The notes under the pieces are model-generated. The model had not been told where the DNA came from and searched no databases. It worked only from the letters and a program-made list of their open reading frames with translations. From contig JAPKXR010000102.1 in assembly GCA_026394715.1 (NCBI GenBank), positions 1-34,426 on the forward strand: 34,426 bases of DNA, written 5' to 3'. Shown here in pieces: positions 1 to 8,112 of the stretch (its first letter is position 1; each line of letters opens with the position of its first letter). The stretch is from Methanomicrobiales archaeon (GTDB taxonomy: Archaea > Halobacteriota > Methanomicrobia > Methanomicrobiales > Methanospirillaceae). A program made the translations under genes and the position numbers.

Positions 1-214
1 TTCCATGTTGCTGATTCAAGAATTGTAAACCATGGAGTGGAAATAGCTTAATTTCTACTGAAATTTTGAGGATGGAGTTTTGATTTTACCTATACAAGTG
101 ACATATCCATCCATTAAATCTGCATTGAATAACGGTAGGGTTCAAATCCAGGAACTCTATTACGACCTCTCGACCGGTACTCTCTCGAGAGTCACGTGAG
201 AACAAAGACCAGAT

Positions 215-379
215 CTAATCTTCGTTTTTGGACTGATGGTCCCCATGTTCGGTCAGCCAATCATCCAGAATAGATTTCGTCTGGATTCGAGATCCCATAT
301 TTAGGAATTTTGTTGTCAGAAGATTGACAATCCCGATAGATTTCAGAAAAAGATCTAAAAGACCCGGACGAAACCCCAT
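215..379 (-). CDS. possible small protein, 54 aa, unknown
   Basis: An ATG-to-TAG frame of 54 codons too short for the ORF track. It begins MGFRPGLLDLFLKSIG and ends in an acidic, polar tail (WLTEHGDHQSKNED). The first half could form an amphipathic helix. No family is recognised and there is no convincing TATA box or Shine-Dalgarno site. It lies downstream of the PEGA gene on the same strand, behind a T-run. The rest of bases 1-425 shows nothing I can support. It may be a chance open frame. Confidence 0.25.
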   Translation of the reverse strand: MGFRPGLLDLFLKSIGIVNLLTTKFLNMGSRIQTKSILDDWLTEHGDHQSKNED

Positions 380-396
380 TAATCTATTCGATACCC

Positions 397-403
397 AAAA
401 AAA
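397..403 (-). terminator. T-run after the PEGA gene
   Basis: Seven consecutive T residues on the minus strand about 22 bases past the PEGA stop codon. This fits archaeal intrinsic termination at U-rich tracts. No hairpin was seen. Confidence 0.35.
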
Positions 404-425
404 TTAGGATTGTTAAATGGTCCAA

Positions 426-2288
426 TTACATTTTACGTTGGGAGCCAGCCATCGCAATTATTCCAATAATTGCCAGAGCCAGGATCGCCCCGAGAGGACT
501 TAACGGAGCTTTCGTTGTGGGCGCGGGTGTCGCAATTGGTGAAAGTGCAGCATTTATCTGGAGTGCCTGTCCAGCACTAATCTGCAGCGTACTCGTATAT
601 GGATTGTATCCCGCCAGTGAGATTTTGACCGTGGAAGACCCGGGCTGCACGTTCTGGGCGGTTAGTGGTGTAATGCCCACGTAACCATTATTGATGAGTA
701 CATCTGCCCCGCTTGGATCAGATGTAATCTGGACACTTGCGGTGGTGGCAGGCTGCCCCGATGGAGCAAGTGTGGCTACCACCTGTACCGTCTGTCCTGC
801 ACGGATATTCGCGGTCGTGGTATAATCATTGTAACCTGATTTTTTCAAAACAACCGAGTGGGTACCAGCCGAAAGCGCAACAACGTCCAGAGGGCTTCCT
901 GGAGAGGTTACACCCTGGTAGTTGGTATCGACATACACCGCTGCACCCGAAGGGGCCGATGTAACTTCAAGGTCACCGGTTGTCGGGTTTGAAACAGGGG
1001 TAAGCTGGGGATTAACATAGGTAGTCTGGCCCGAATAAACGGTATATTGCATCGACCATGTCTGGTACCCTGCTTTTTTGAGGGTTACCGTATGGGAACC
1101 TGTTGCGAGATTGCCGATAACCTTGTTAGTCTCACCCTGGTAGAATGTGTCGACATAGATACCAGCCCCGCTCGGGGTAGAGCTGACCGATATGCTCCCC
1201 TGTTGTGAAATTTGAGCAAGGTTGGCGGACACAGGGGTCGTACCTGCAGAATTAACCTGGACATCGATTGCATAAGGCTGGTAACCGGATTTTGTCACCC
1301 GGACATTGTGCCACCCTACGGCAACTGATGAGAATGTCCCCGGAGTGACAAGGGAATACTGACCATTGTCAAGGACCGCATATGCACCCGACGGGGAGGA
1401 CATCACCTGGATATTTCCCGCCTGGTAAGATGGAGATAACGCTGCATTAACATATACCGTCGATCCTGCAGGTGGGTTCCCTGGGTAGTACTGGCTCCAT
1501 GACTGGTACCCGGGCATCGCAACACCAATGGTGTGGCCCGGCGTACCGGTGGAACTTACATCAAGAGTGACGGGGGTCGTCCCCTCGTTTGTCCCGTCAA
1601 GGGAGACAGTTGCGCCACTCGGGCTGGACGTGACATAATAATACCCCTTATCGCCACCTACTGACGTGGGCGGAAGCGTTATTGGTATAAACACAAGATT
1701 TGCGTCAACATAGACCGTCTCTCCCTCAAATGGATTACCCGGTTCACTCGTGCTCCAGGTCTGGTACCCTGATTTAGAAATGCTGATCGTATGACCGGGA
1801 GTTCCGGAGGTGCTTACTTCAACGGTAAGGGGTGTAAGCCCCTTGTTTTTACCATCAAAAATAACAGTTCCACCTTCGGGGTTAGACGAAATATCATAAT
1901 ACCCTTTTCCACCACCAATAACCGTCGGAGGTAAGGTAGTCGGGTAGAAAGTGGGCGGTTCGGTCACGGGTATAAACACCAGATCCGCATCAACATAAAT
2001 CGTTTCTCCTTCCAATGGGTTACCGAATTTAGAGGTGCTCCACGTGTTGTACCCAGCTTTAGAGATGCTGATGGTATGACCGGGACTCCCGGTGGAACTT
2101 ACACTAACGGTAACGGGGGTAGTACCCTTATTTTGGCCGTCAAAGATAACCATCCCCCCTTCAGGGTTGGATGAAATGTCATAGTATCCCTGTCCGCCGC
2201 CAATATTTTCAACAGGAAGGATTTCAGCTGATACAAAACCGATAGTCATCATCCCGATGACGAGGGCAAAAATTAAAAGATAATACAT
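426..2288 (-). CDS. secreted, membrane-anchored protein with seven PEGA repeats
   Basis: A cell-surface protein of about 620 residues. After a signal peptide (MYYLLIFALVIGMMTIGF..SAE) come seven beta-rich PEGA repeats of about 65-75 residues, each with an SxPSGA/SNPEGG-type opening, a variable middle and a GYxxW/Y turn. A Thr/Pro-rich linker and a C-terminal hydrophobic helix ending in SQRKM look like a membrane anchor. Repeats 1 and 2 are nearly identical (both carry GYYDISSNPEGG), which points to recent internal duplication. The track start at 2330 is unlikely: a TATA-like ATAATATATAAT lies immediately upstream of it, so the transcript would begin at about 2310. The ATG at 2288 then follows a short leader and begins directly with the signal peptide. 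PEGA proteins are abundant in Methanomicrobiales and are usually thought to act in envelope adhesion; the ligand is unknown. Confidence 0.85.
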   Translation of the reverse strand: MYYLLIFALVIGMMTIGFVSAEILPVENIGGGQGYYDISSNPEGGMVIFDGQNKGTTPVTVSVSSTGSPGHTISISKAGYNTWSTSKFGNPLEGETIYVDADLVFIPVTEPPTFYPTTLPPTVIGGGKGYYDISSNPEGGTVIFDGKNKGLTPLTVEVSTSGTPGHTISISKSGYQTWSTSEPGNPFEGETVYVDANLVFIPITLPPTSVGGDKGYYYVTSSPSGATVSLDGTNEGTTPVTLDVSSTGTPGHTIGVAMPGYQSWSQYYPGNPPAGSTVYVNAALSPSYQAGNIQVMSSPSGAYAVLDNGQYSLVTPGTFSSVAVGWHNVRVTKSGYQPYAIDVQVNSAGTTPVSANLAQISQQGSISVSSTPSGAGIYVDTFYQGETNKVIGNLATGSHTVTLKKAGYQTWSMQYTVYSGQTTYVNPQLTPVSNPTTGDLEVTSAPSGAAVYVDTNYQGVTSPGSPLDVVALSAGTHSVVLKKSGYNDYTTTANIRAGQTVQVVATLAPSGQPATTASVQITSDPSGADVLINNGYVGITPLTAQNVQPGSSTVKISLAGYNPYTSTLQISAGQALQINAALSPIATPAPTTKAPLSPLGAILALAIIGIIAMAGSQRKM

Positions 2289-2330
2289 TTTCGTAATAAT
2301 CACCTGTAGATTTTCATTCTTTTGTAACAT

Positions 2331-2342
2331 TATATATTATCC
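2331..2342 (-). promoter_or_regulatory. TATA box of the PEGA gene
   Basis: The minus strand reads GATAATATATAATG just upstream of the first in-frame ATG. An archaeal TATA box lies about 25 bases before the transcription start, so transcription should begin near 2310. This decides for the start codon at 2288. Confidence 0.5.
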
Positions 2343-2544
2343 GGTTTTTTAGGACCAGAGCTGTGGAAGACTAGAACTAAAAGACTCTAAATTTTGGACC
2401 ATCCGGGACGTGGTGGCTCATCCAGTTTTGAATAAAAATCACGCGGCATAACCATGGGCCGGATTATAGGTCTTATCAACCTGAATTTTTTTGGTGGAGA
2501 ATAATAATTTCAGGCCAGGGAAACGAGAACCTGTTTTTCGCTAG

Positions 2545-4167
2545 TTAATTGTCCCCTGTTCCATTGTCCGCTGACAATGAGGTTTTCCAGGAAAGGACAA
2601 GATCCAATAACTCCTGGGGCGTTTCATAGGTGTTACTGACGACACCGAGGTATACCGACCCGGTATTTCCGTCCAATGAAATAGTATCTCCTTCCCGGAT
2701 AACCTGGCCACCCAGTTGACATTGGTTGTGAAATAGGTCAATCTCCAGGCCTGCACAATTTACGATACAGACCTTCCCCATATGGCGTGCAACGACTGCT
2801 GCATGCGAGGTACGTGCTCCTTTCGCGGTCAGCAACCCCGAAGCAGCCCGTATTCCCTCGATATCATCAGGTGATGCCGTTTCCCTGACCAGGACCACCG
2901 ATCCTGAAGAAACTTCATTTACTGCACGTTCAGTTGAAAATACCACACTTCCCGTCGCAACGCCCCCGGATGCAGATGTCCCTGTCGCAACCGGATAATC
3001 CATGGTGGAAACACGCCGGACCTTGATCGATTCGAGATTGAGACCTTCTACCTGGGATAATGCGGTATCCGGCGTAATGATTCCTTCCCGCCACATATCA
3101 ATAGCGATCCTGATTGCAGACAGGGGGGAGCGTTTCCCATTACGGGTTTGGAGGAGGTAGAGCTTTCCCTCCTGGACGGTAAATTCCAGGTCCTGCATAT
3201 CATTAAAATGTGATTCAACCATTTGCCCTATATGCCTGAGCTCCTCGTAAACAGAGGGCATTGATCTCTTTAATTCACTCTGTATCGTAGCAGAATGGTT
3301 CCCGGATACTACATCTTCCCCCTGTGCCCCAAACTTAAAATCGATGACCGGTTCATTCTCTCCACTCCAGGGATTCCGGGTAAACGCAACTCCGGCACCT
3401 GAATTCAGGCCCATATTCCCAAATACCATCGCCTGTATGGTAATGGCGGTACCACGCAGGTTTTTTACCGGGTACATCCGGCGGAATGAATCAGCCCTTG
3501 GATTTGTCCATGAATGGAGCACGGCAACGGAAGAGATCTGGAGCTGTGTTTTCACATCCTCGGGGAATTCTAACTTTTCAGCGGAAAAAAAGGTCCGCTG
3601 ATATTGAAGGGCCAGTCTCTTTAGGCTTCCCGAATCCATTTCCACCACATCATCTATCCCCTCCGCTTCCATTATTTCTGACAGTATGACCCTGTACGGG
3701 TCAGGGTTCTGGCGGAAAACGATCTCCGCCATATTCTCAAAGAGGCGCCGGTAGGAATCCCAGGCAAACCGGGGGTTGCCGGTTAAAAAAACCAGGCCTC
3801 GTATCGTCTCATGGTTTAGTCCCACGTTCAGGATAGTATCCATAATACCCGGCATCGATACCGGGGCACCAGACCGAACAGATACAAGGAGAGGTTTCCT
3901 TGCACTTCCATACTGGAGACCTGTTGCTTGTTCGAGGTACGAGATACCTTTCTCAAGGAGTTCCGGGAGATAGGATGGGGCCTTCATCCCGTTTTTATAA
4001 TAATCTTCACATATTGACACATCTAGCGCAAAACCCGGTGGTATAGGGATACCAAGCGAGGACATGATCCCAAGCCCTGCAGCCTTGCTGCCAAAATCTT
4101 CAGGAGGTATATCAGCCCTTATTCCAGGCCCGAAAAACACGATGCGTGCGGATAAGTCTTTTGTCAT
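2545..4167 (-). CDS. PPDK-like protein with ATP-grasp and phosphohistidine domains, lacking the PEP/pyruvate barrel
   Basis: It resembles the first two-thirds of pyruvate, phosphate dikinase. The N-terminal nucleotide-binding part opens with the PPDK-like FGSKAAGLGIMSSLGIPIPPGF and contains SVRSGAPVSMPGIMDTILN and FGAQGEDVVSG. The swivelling domain has the catalytic signature GARTSHAAVVARHMGK. With the start at 4167 the phosphorylatable histidine is residue 455, the same number as the known active histidine of Clostridium symbiosum PPDK, which supports this start. The longer track start (4242) would overlap the displaced tail of the upstream gene. The protein ends at 540 residues with the sequence SADNGTGDN, and no PEP/pyruvate-binding TIM barrel follows. 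It could autophosphorylate from ATP and pass phosphate to an unknown acceptor, but it should not carry out the full PPDK reaction alone. It is the last gene of a three-gene cassette and appears translationally coupled to the DUF47-like gene. Confidence 0.85.
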   Translation of the reverse strand: MTKDLSARIVFFGPGIRADIPPEDFGSKAAGLGIMSSLGIPIPPGFALDVSICEDYYKNGMKAPSYLPELLEKGISYLEQATGLQYGSARKPLLVSVRSGAPVSMPGIMDTILNVGLNHETIRGLVFLTGNPRFAWDSYRRLFENMAEIVFRQNPDPYRVILSEIMEAEGIDDVVEMDSGSLKRLALQYQRTFFSAEKLEFPEDVKTQLQISSVAVLHSWTNPRADSFRRMYPVKNLRGTAITIQAMVFGNMGLNSGAGVAFTRNPWSGENEPVIDFKFGAQGEDVVSGNHSATIQSELKRSMPSVYEELRHIGQMVESHFNDMQDLEFTVQEGKLYLLQTRNGKRSPLSAIRIAIDMWREGIITPDTALSQVEGLNLESIKVRRVSTMDYPVATGTSASGGVATGSVVFSTERAVNEVSSGSVVLVRETASPDDIEGIRAASGLLTAKGARTSHAAVVARHMGKVCIVNCAGLEIDLFHNQCQLGGQVIREGDTISLDGNTGSVYLGVVSNTYETPQELLDLVLSWKTSLSADNGTGDN

Positions 4168-4169
4168 GA

Positions 4170-4337
4170 TTACCAGTTCAGGCCCTCGAGGATATTGTTC
4201 CTCAATCCGAATGCGGCTTTCATCAGGGAATTTGTTGAACACTCAATAATACGTGCTATCTCGAAGAATACCCGTAATTCCTTGTAATCAGTTGTCTCTG
4301 CAAGGATTATCCTCTCTGCATTTCTGAGCGCGTCATC
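4170..4337 (-). pseudogene. out-of-frame C-terminal tail of the DUF47/PhoU-like protein
   Basis: Reading the minus strand in the next frame from about 4337 gives an uninterrupted tail, DDALRNAERIILAETTDYK followed by ELRVFFEIARIIECSTNS and ending ..RNNILEGLNW at a TAA (4170-4172). This looks like the last helices of PhoU/DUF47 proteins. Joining it after MEREA of the preceding frame gives MEREA-DDALRNAERII, which needs only one extra base. The restored stop lies two bases before the ATG of the PPDK-like gene (TAATCATG), a typical coupled junction. Confidence 0.7.
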
Positions 4338-5593
4338 GCTTCCCGTTCCATGCTGATCACACCATCGATTGCCCGGATAAAGTCCTGCATCTCCTCACGG
4401 CTGTATCCTTTGTGCACGTACTGGGAAGAAATAACCGCTTTCAAATATTCCTGGCTACCTTTGACCGCAATCTCCCCGAGCATTACGAGAGCGTGCAACA
4501 TCTTTTCGGAATGGGTACTTTTTGGGACCAGAGTCGAAAAGAAACATGCCTCTTCAAGAAAATCGAGTGCATCATCTGCCACGTTTATTAAATCAGTATA
4601 TTGCCGGGCAGCTTCGAAGCGAAGTGAAAGCGACCGTACTTTTGAGACGAGACTGTCGGCCTCACGCTCCCATATTTTTGCACGTCTTGCCGTCCTCTCT
4701 GTGAATTGATTGATCTCCTTCCTCTGTATATGGAGTAAGGCATCCCGGAGTGACATGGCGACTTCAACCGTCAGGGTTGCGTGTTGTTCGCAAATTTCCA
4801 TCAAATTCTCTTGGGCCGAATGGAAATACCTGAGCAATTCTGCTTTAATTTCATCCTGGATAAGTAACAGGGAGTGATGTGCAAGCAGTCCGGTCGTCGC
4901 TGCATTAAAAACCCAACTGAAATACTCAATGGTCTTCTCCCTCCCAAGTATCTGGTACAGGGGTTCGCCATATCGTAAGGGGATCCTGGCCGCCATTTCA
5001 AGACCATCATAGACCAGCTTTTCTCCACCGACCTGGAGGAACCCGACATGCCCGACTTCATGTTCCGCTGCCCACCTGAGCACCGTAACGCAGTCTTTAT
5101 TTGGCAGAAAACTCATGAGCCGTTTCCTTGCGCGGTTCCAGTCAATTAAAAAGACGATCCTTGATCCAAGAAATTCTAGAAATTTCCTCTGTTCTTCCTC
5201 GTCCTTCGCATGGTAACTTCCGATCGAAAGGTGAAAGAGTCTCTTTTCGAAGTTCTCATCCCCTTTCCTGGAGCGGGTATCTTCCCAGGTCACATCCCAG
5301 GAATCAAAAAGGGCCTGGAAAAACTGCAGGCGGGGCATATGGATATCGGTATACGTGATATTGATCTCTGTCGGCCCGGCATGGATGACAAGGACATGCG
5401 CATCAGTTAACCCGATATCATTCTGGAGGACAAGCTGGCCATTTGACCTCGTGGCCGTTGTGCCAAGGCCGGGGTGGTCGAATTTCAACGGAGCGGTCCT
5501 GTTCAGACCCGACATGAAAGCCAGGAATAGGTGTTTGTCCAGCTCCTGGAGGTTGTAGGTCATCGCACCGGGAATATTTTCAGTGGATATCAT
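4307..5593 (-). CDS. DUF47/PhoU-like helical protein with unknown N-terminal domain, C-terminus frameshifted
   Basis: As annotated the frame is 428 residues. The first 200 or so resemble nothing I know; they include an H-x3-H element (EHEVGHVGF) that might bind metal. From about residue 250 the protein is an all-helical PhoU/DUF47-type domain with the usual pattern of acidic repeats (WEREADSLVSKVRSLSLRFE, then INVADDALDFLEEA). The frame breaks near 4337: after MEREA it runs into MTRSEMQRG-stop, while the natural continuation is one base out of frame and ends at 4170. The intact protein would have about 470-475 residues. DUF47 proteins in other prokaryotes are linked to phosphate transport; here no Pit or Pst transporter is adjacent and the partner is a PPDK-like protein. 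The start overlaps the stop of the upstream small gene (ATGA). Confidence 0.75.
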   Translation of the reverse strand: MISTENIPGAMTYNLQELDKHLFLAFMSGLNRTAPLKFDHPGLGTTATRSNGQLVLQNDIGLTDAHVLVIHAGPTEINITYTDIHMPRLQFFQALFDSWDVTWEDTRSRKGDENFEKRLFHLSIGSYHAKDEEEQRKFLEFLGSRIVFLIDWNRARKRLMSFLPNKDCVTVLRWAAEHEVGHVGFLQVGGEKLVYDGLEMAARIPLRYGEPLYQILGREKTIEYFSWVFNAATTGLLAHHSLLLIQDEIKAELLRYFHSAQENLMEICEQHATLTVEVAMSLRDALLHIQRKEINQFTERTARRAKIWEREADSLVSKVRSLSLRFEAARQYTDLINVADDALDFLEEACFFSTLVPKSTHSEKMLHALVMLGEIAVKGSQEYLKAVISSQYVHKGYSREEMQDFIRAIDGVISMEREAMTRSEMQRG

Positions 5594-6051
5594 TTTTGGA
5601 GCCGGTTCAACGACTTATGCATGTCCATCAGGAGGAGATGGAGGCTGTCCGGCCCACCTGGGTCACCCCTGGTGATATCCGCAATCGCACTGCCGCTTAT
5701 CTCCTCACCCTGAGGGTTGGGCAATTCATCCAGAAGCTTTTTCGTCCTCTTATCGAAGTCTTCCGCTTCAGGTAGGCCACCCTTGGCAATGGGGAGCTGC
5801 ATCGCAAGGAAGCAACGTTTAACCTCACCGAGTATAGTATCGAGCTCCGGCACCCGGTACATTTGAGGCCCGGTCTTTTTTGACCCTGCTACCACACGAT
5901 CGAAACAGTCAGAACCGATGCCGGCAACTTCACGTTCCCTCGAAAGATTAGTGTCTTTAAGGTCTGGAAGATCTGCATGTGCCTGTGCCGCCTGGAGCAG
6001 GGTGAAAAAATATTTTGCCTGGTCATTCGCAGTTAGCCCGTCGTTTACCAT
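5590..6051 (-). CDS. hypothetical protein, 153 aa, first gene of the PPDK-like cassette
   Basis: I do not recognise this family. It is a soluble, charged, probably mainly helical protein (AKYFFTLLQAAQAHADLPDL near the start, LHLLLMDMHKSLNRLQK at the end) with no signal peptide, membrane segment or cysteine-pair motif. It overlaps the next gene by four bases (ATGA), so the two are very likely translated together and the products probably act together. The 316 bases upstream carry a duplicated 15-base motif that may control the cassette. Confidence 0.7.
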   Translation of the reverse strand: MVNDGLTANDQAKYFFTLLQAAQAHADLPDLKDTNLSREREVAGIGSDCFDRVVAGSKKTGPQMYRVPELDTILGEVKRCFLAMQLPIAKGGLPEAEDFDKRTKKLLDELPNPQGEEISGSAIADITRGDPGGPDSLHLLLMDMHKSLNRLQK

Positions 6052-6100
6052 TCCAGGTAAGAGAAGGCCGGTTTCGCCTAGTTCACGTATGATACTGAAT

Positions 6101-6200
6101 TTCCCTACAATAATTCATTCCAGCGTGATGCACGGTAACAATAACTGACGGTGAGGCCCAGATATTCTGTACCTATATTTTCCGCTTCCCTACAATATTC
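6101..6200. repeat. pair of near-identical 15-16 base direct repeats upstream of the cassette
   Basis: TTCCCTACAATAATTC at 6101-6116 and TTCCCTACAATATTC at 6186-6200 differ by a single inserted A and are 85 bases apart. They lie upstream of the 153-aa gene (start 6051), so they may be binding sites for a regulator of the cassette. Apart from them, bases 6052-6367 hold no gene I can support. Confidence 0.45.
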
Positions 6201-6367
6201 TAGCGGTCACCCGGTACTGGAATTTATTCATCCAACTGCTGCCAGGTGCTCCTGGATGAAAATATTCAGGTCTTTTCACAAGCCAATCCACATCCTGGAC
6301 AGGACTCCGGGAGGAACTCCGAAAAAATGTACTATGAGGGATTTGGTGAATAAAAAATATGGGTGGT

Positions 6368-6610
6368 TTATAGTGTGACGGGGGGTTTCTGGTCCATGGC
6401 GGAATATACTTCACGGAACAGGCTGCGTGTCTCAAGTCCCTCTTCCCTAGACATTTTTTGTATGGCGAAACCAACGTGAATCAGAACAAATTCCCCTACC
6501 TCAACATCAACAAGGTCAAGGCGTATCTCCTGTTTTAAATCACCAAAATCAACGACTCCAATATTTCCTTCCTTAATTTCAATTACTTCAGCGGGAATTG
6601 CAATACACAC
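6368..6610 (-). CDS. hypC: hydrogenase maturation factor HypC/HybG
   Basis: A small cytoplasmic chaperone of 80 residues, the usual HypC length. It starts with the family signature MCIAIP, where Cys2 is the residue that works with HypD in delivering the Fe(CN)2CO unit to [NiFe]-hydrogenase large subunits. The beta-barrel core (VDFGDLKQEIRLDLV) and the conserved EFVLIHVGFAI segment follow. Methanomicrobiales depend on F420-reducing and other [NiFe]-hydrogenases, so a hyp gene is expected. No other hyp genes or hydrogenase genes are in the window, and it appears to be transcribed alone. Confidence 0.95.
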   Translation of the reverse strand: MCIAIPAEVIEIKEGNIGVVDFGDLKQEIRLDLVDVEVGEFVLIHVGFAIQKMSREEGLETRSLFREVYSAMDQKPPVTL

Positions 6611-6770
6611 GATAGGACTCCGTTTATCTACCTACTATCTGTACTTGGGTTAATAAAAAAATTATGATCGTATACTATGTGGCACGGCGCAATATACAAA
6701 CAAATCAAATGAATTCAGCCAAGCATTACCACATGATCTGAACACCATGATTTTTTTGATGTGAAGGGAG

Positions 6771-6784
6771 ACCGGGGCCCCGGT
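6771..6784. repeat. perfect 14-base palindrome followed by T5
   Basis: ACCGGGGCCCCGGT is fully self-complementary and is followed on the plus strand by TTTTG. It looks like a terminator hairpin or a protein-binding site, but no plus-strand gene ends just before it. Confidence 0.5.
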
Positions 6785-6886
6785 TTTTGTTTCAAGATAT
6801 AACCGTTGGGCGGATTCGTTATGGAATCCCTACATAAGCCAAGGCGTTTGTTTATTTTTTTCTGCGAGTCAAAATGCGTCGGCGCA

Positions 6887-7005
6887 CCCCGCTGCAAGCA
6901 ACGGGGCATGATTCGCACCTCCGCCTTGTTGTTCTTCCGCCACGTTAGGTCATGGTTCATCTTAAGACTAGATTGCCTCCCTTATCCCCGCAGCAAGCTG
7001 CGGGG
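6887..7005 (+). repeat. pair of REP-like GC-rich hairpins in direct orientation
   Basis: Two related 20-base hairpins 99 bases apart: CCCCGCTGCAAGCAACGGGG (6887-6906, one internal mismatch) and CCCCGCAGCAAGCTGCGGGG (6986-7005, perfect). Both are followed within 7 bases by ATTCG. The shared stem, central GCAAGC and flank suggest a mobile repetitive extragenic palindrome family rather than terminators. The surrounding 6611-7074 has no gene I can support; the ORF-track frames crossing it look like chance. Confidence 0.55.
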
Positions 7006-7074
7006 TATTCGGATAAAATAAAGCCATGATGTACCAGGCCAGGATTAATACACCAGGGGTATAACCTATAACCC

Positions 7075-7995
7075 GTGGATAGTATTACCCATGCATTGTT
7101 GATTGCCTCCCTGCTCACGGCAATCGGTGCACCCGCACTGATCCCTTTCGGTATCCTTGGTGCGGTGGTCCTTGATGCAGATCTCCTTTTTCACCTGGTC
7201 TCTTCGAAAAGGCCCCCGTTGTACATGCTCATACACGGGGGCGCATCGCACAGTATTGCCGGTGCTGCCTGCATGGCAGCAATAGCATATGGAGCAATGT
7301 ACTTTCTCGCTCTCGCAGGAGAGGATTTTTTACATCTCACACCCCCCTTCACCTTTACTATTTTCGCACTCACTGCGGTAATTACAGGAGCCATGCTGCA
7401 TGTAGCACTTGATTTTCTTGCCAGTCCCGGCATCCCTTTATTCTGGCCGTGGAAAGACACCAAGTACACACTTGGGGTCTTTGCAGGACCGAGCGCCGTC
7501 ATGATTTTCATCAGCTGGACTTTTCTTATCCTGTTTATTGCCGGTATCGTACAAGTTTCAGATCTGACATTCTATGGGGCCCTTTTCCTTGTCTATCTCG
7601 CCATCAGTTTAACTTTCAGGATAGCTGCCGCAATGAAAATACACGGGATGGTACTCCCGACAATGAACCAGCTCCGCTGGTTGGCAATTGAAAATGCTCA
7701 AAATACCTGGAAATTAAAATTTGTTAACATCCTTAGCGGATCTGAGTCAGGTAACCGGAGCTGGCCTGCATTCAGTGGAGTTTCCGATGAAGAGATAGAT
7801 CGGATTTCTGCGATGCCTGTGGTCAGGAGAGTCAGGTACCATTCATGCTTCACGATTGCCAGTTGCCTGGAGAACGGGGATATTGTTATCCAGGACCCCT
7901 CACGGGTAGAAGGGCTCATAAGGTATCCACCATACTATACACAGGTCATCCTGAGACAAACAGAAGGTGCAGAATGGGAAGTTATTGCTGAATAG
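7075..7995 (+). CDS. membrane-bound metal-dependent hydrolase, YdjM/DUF457 family
   Basis: A 306-residue integral membrane protein that begins with the family hallmark MDSITHALL, read from a GTG start. Putative metal-site residues follow in the expected order: His6, Asp34 and Asp36 (VVLDADLLFH), then His54 and His59 (IHGGASHS). Several hydrophobic helices span residues 10-195, and a soluble C-terminal region of about 100 residues follows. The family is annotated as predicted metal-dependent hydrolases (the E. coli member YdjM is SOS-regulated); the substrate is unknown. An AT-rich GGATAAAATA about 60 bases upstream may be the TATA box. It appears monocistronic, facing the convergent lipoprotein gene. 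Confidence 0.85.
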   Translation: MDSITHALLIASLLTAIGAPALIPFGILGAVVLDADLLFHLVSSKRPPLYMLIHGGASHSIAGAACMAAIAYGAMYFLALAGEDFLHLTPPFTFTIFALTAVITGAMLHVALDFLASPGIPLFWPWKDTKYTLGVFAGPSAVMIFISWTFLILFIAGIVQVSDLTFYGALFLVYLAISLTFRIAAAMKIHGMVLPTMNQLRWLAIENAQNTWKLKFVNILSGSESGNRSWPAFSGVSDEEIDRISAMPVVRRVRYHSCFTIASCLENGDIVIQDPSRVEGLIRYPPYYTQVILRQTEGAEWEVIAE

Positions 7996-8112
7996 CTCGA
8001 CAATTTTATCCATGCGTTACCAACCCTGCGAAAAAAGTTCGTAGAAAATAAAAGGAGGGTCCCATTACCGGATTGCGGGCGAGTGCCCTTCAACCCTTAC
8101 CGTTTTTCCCGG

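Noticed and set aside
6715-7021. Overlapping 71- and 81-codon frames on both strands
   Set aside because: They run through the REP-like hairpins, have no family features and opposite-strand overlap.
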